The position numbers and the translations under genes were made by a program. Shown here piece by piece: positions 4,626 through 6,282 of a DNA stretch of 6,282 bases. The notes beneath the pieces are model-generated. The model was not told where the DNA came from, ran no database searches, and was given only the letters and a program-made list of their open reading frames with translations. Origin of the DNA: Planctomycetota bacterium (GTDB taxonomy: Bacteria > Planctomycetota > Phycisphaerae > Phycisphaerales > UBA1924); NCBI GenBank assembly GCA_023434205.1, contig JAEYTB010000209.1, forward strand, positions 1 through 6,282, written 5' to 3'. Each line of letters begins with the position of its first letter. Position 1 is the stretch's first letter.

Positions 4626-5603
4626 ATGAGCGGTGGCGTTCGGACTTCAGCAGGTGAGGCCTTGCCGGCCGGCGGCGAGCGCGCTGAGGTTCTGTTCCGG
4701 GGCGAGGCGCACGTTGTCTTTGCGGGCGATTCACCACAGGGCGGGGCACTGGCGTGGTCTCTTGGGATGCGGGAGCGGGACGCTTCGCCGAGGGTCACGG
4801 CGCGGGAGCAGCCGCTCGCGGTGGATGAAGGGCGGTTCTATGAGCAGATGCTGAGTGCCGCGGGGGTGGAGGTGCGGCGGTACCGGGCTGGGGTGCTGCG
4901 GCGGCGGCACGATGCGTGCCTGCGCGCGGTCCGAGCGGCGAACCCGCAGGCGGCGGCGGCGGAGGTTGCGGCGAGCGGCGCGAGCGCCGAGCGTGCGGCG
5001 GCGTCGCTGCTGATCGGGGTGACGTCGTTCTTCAGGGACAGCGCGGTGTTCGCGGGGCTCGCGGGTCACGTGGAAGAGGTCTGGCAGGCGTCGCGGGGCG
5101 GGGTGCGGCGGGCGTTGAGCGTGGGGTGCTCCGACGGGTCGGAGCTGTACAGCCTCGCGGTGATCCTGGCGGAGCGCGGGCTGCTGTCGGGGTCGGAGCT
5201 GTGGGGGGTTGATTGCCGCGGGGCCGCGGTGGCCCACGCGGCGCGTGGGGAGTACAGCGCGGCGGCGGTGGAGGGGGTTGATGAGGGGGTGCGGGGGCGG
5301 TGGTTCAGCCCTGCTGGGGCTGGGGGGGCGTGGCGGGTTGATGCGGGGCTGCGTTCGGCGTGCCGGTGGGTGCGTGGGGACGCGTTCGCGTTGCCTGCGG
5401 AAGTTCCGGGCGCGTTCGACCTGGTGATGTGCCGGAATCTGGCGATTTACCTGCGGCCCGAGGCGGCTGAGGAGTTGTGGCGCGGGCTCGCGGAGCGCGT
5501 GCGGCCGGGCGGGCTGCTGGTGGTGGGCAAGGCGGAGCGGCCGGCCCCGTCGCTGGGGCTGGTGCGGGTGGGCCCGTGCCTGTTCCGCAAGGGGGGCGCG
5601 TAA
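4626..5603 (+). CDS. CheR-type SAM-dependent methyltransferase
   Basis: The predicted protein is 325 residues. CheR enzymes transfer methyl groups from S-adenosylmethionine to glutamates of chemoreceptors. The target here is unknown. The small helical N-terminal CheR domain lies at about 68-125, followed by LLIGVTSFFRD (128-138), the SAM-binding loop VGCSDGSELYSLA (166-178), acidic Asp196 in WGVDCRGAAVAHA, GEY near 208-210, a short beta-subdomain with RGRWF (223-227), and MCRNLAIYL (268-276), the CheR CRNxxIYF motif. The usual GEExYS loop reads GSELYS, keeping one of two Glu. Residues 1-67 are an extension not seen in typical CheR. Codons 1-47 end in A/T far more often (16 of 47) than codons 48-120 (9 of 73), so the true start may be ATG 4767 or GTG 4821. 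Alternative ATG 4584 also exists. No Shine-Dalgarno is visible at 4626. Its stop overlaps the start of the sensor gene. No chemoreceptor or CheB is present nearby. Confidence 0.88.
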   Translation: MSGGVRTSAGEALPAGGERAEVLFRGEAHVVFAGDSPQGGALAWSLGMRERDASPRVTAREQPLAVDEGRFYEQMLSAAGVEVRRYRAGVLRRRHDACLRAVRAANPQAAAAEVAASGASAERAAASLLIGVTSFFRDSAVFAGLAGHVEEVWQASRGGVRRALSVGCSDGSELYSLAVILAERGLLSGSELWGVDCRGAAVAHAARGEYSAAAVEGVDEGVRGRWFSPAGAGGAWRVDAGLRSACRWVRGDAFALPAEVPGAFDLVMCRNLAIYLRPEAAEELWRGLAERVRPGGLLVVGKAERPAPSLGLVRVGPCLFRKGGA

Positions 5604-6282
5604 TGCCGATCGTGACGGCGCTCAGGGCGGGGTCGCAGCACAAGCCCAAGGGGCCGCTGTGGGTGCGGCTGCTGGTGTGCGCGGTGCTGGTGGCGGGGAT
5701 GGGGGTCCTGCGGCTGGAGGTGTTCCCGCGGGCGTTCGTGCCGCTGACGTACGCGCTGCCGCTGCTGGTGTGGCTGGGGTTCCGCGATGTGCGGATGCTG
5801 TGGACGATGGCGGGGCTGTTCGTCCTGATGGGCTTCTACAAGTGGCTCTACCTGGTCGACCGGACGCTGTACGGCCCGAACGAACTGCCGCTGTTCGTGA
5901 TGATGCAGATGGCGAACATCCTGCTGACGGCGTGGGTGGTGCACCGGGTGGTGCGGCTGTCGACGCGGCTGGAGCGGGTCATCGCGACGCTGGAGGCGAC
6001 CAACACGGAGCTGGAGGCGAGCAACGAGGAGCTGGCGGCGCGGGAGGAGGAGATCACGCAGCAGAACGAGGAGCTGCAGTCGCAGGCGTCGGAGATGGAG
6101 CAGCAGACCGAGGAGCTGTCGGCGCAGACCGAGGAGCTGCAGGGGCTCAATGAGCAGATCGCGGCGCGGGAGCGGTCGCTGAGCGACCTGCTGGACGTGA
6201 CGGAGGAGATCGGGTCGGAGGAGACGCTGTCGGAGAAGCTGGGCGGGGTGATCGAGCGGCTGCTGGGGGCACGGGTGGCGGG
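5603..6282 (+). CDS. Membrane sensor protein with coiled coil and GAF-like domain, probably a histidine kinase (partial)
   Basis: The frame starts at ATG 5603, sharing one base with the TAA of the CheR gene (TAATG). It is open to the window end, giving 226 complete codons. Four hydrophobic segments at about 20-37, 45-60, 66-84 and 96-116 predict a membrane domain with short loops. A long coiled coil spans about 117-192, rich in NEEL, TEEL and QNEEL and including two consecutive heptads QTEELSA and QTEELQG. From about 193, LSDLLDVTEEIGSEETLSEKLGGVIERLLGARVA looks like the first helix and strand of a GAF domain. Membrane-coiled coil-GAF proteins of this sort usually continue into a histidine kinase or a diguanylate cyclase/phosphatase, and that output region lies outside the window. 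The run GGGGGG eleven bases before the ATG is a poor ribosome site, so translation is probably coupled to CheR, suggesting that the two products work in one pathway. Confidence 0.85.
   Translation, partial: MPIVTALRAGSQHKPKGPLWVRLLVCAVLVAGMGVLRLEVFPRAFVPLTYALPLLVWLGFRDVRMLWTMAGLFVLMGFYKWLYLVDRTLYGPNELPLFVMMQMANILLTAWVVHRVVRLSTRLERVIATLEATNTELEASNEELAAREEEITQQNEELQSQASEMEQQTEELSAQTEELQGLNEQIAARERSLSDLLDVTEEIGSEETLSEKLGGVIERLLGARVA

Overview
The window is very GC-rich, with coding strands dominated by G- or C-ending codons. The best guess for the source is a member of the Planctomycetota, most likely class Phycisphaerae. This rests on the mix of a Lys/Arg-rich histone H1-like protein, a secreted DUF6263-like protein and several genes lacking a Shine-Dalgarno site. 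No rRNA or other marker gene is present, so the assignment is inference.

Layout. Bases 2-61 hold the last 19 codons of a plus-strand gene entering from the left. Bases 62-456 hold no gene. They contain a tandem array of GC-rich hairpin repeats (71-346), a further hairpin, and a minus-strand terminator (393-428). Two minus-strand genes follow: a histone H1-like DNA-binding protein (457-804) and, upstream of it, a small heat-shock protein of the Hsp20 family (1036-1557) with its own strong terminator (984-1009). Divergent from hsp20 is a low-specificity L-threonine aldolase (1753-2796). Its stop codon interlocks with that of a convergent minus-strand secreted DUF6263-like protein (2793-3761). 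Divergent from that gene is a small secreted protein with a Pro/Lys-rich linker (3917-4513). The right end is a plus-strand signalling pair. A CheR-type methyltransferase (4626-5603) is coupled through TAATG to a membrane protein with four predicted helices, a long coiled coil and the start of a probable GAF domain (5603 to the window end).

How the parts work together. Histone-like protein plus Hsp20 form a stress/nucleoid pair on one strand, separated by a terminator and so probably transcribed independently. The CheR/membrane sensor pair is the only clear translationally coupled unit. It looks like a signal-transduction module, but no CheA, CheW, CheB or chemoreceptor is visible. The threonine aldolase and the two exported proteins are single-gene units.

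The non-coding DNA carries perfect or near-perfect inverted repeats at three upstream regions: 885-904, 1689-1707 and 3810-3831. I found no mobile element, CRISPR array, tRNA or rRNA, and no clear evidence of an entirely new system. The items most worth a second look are the hairpin array, the promoter inverted repeats, the unusual histone-like protein and the CheR/sensor pair.
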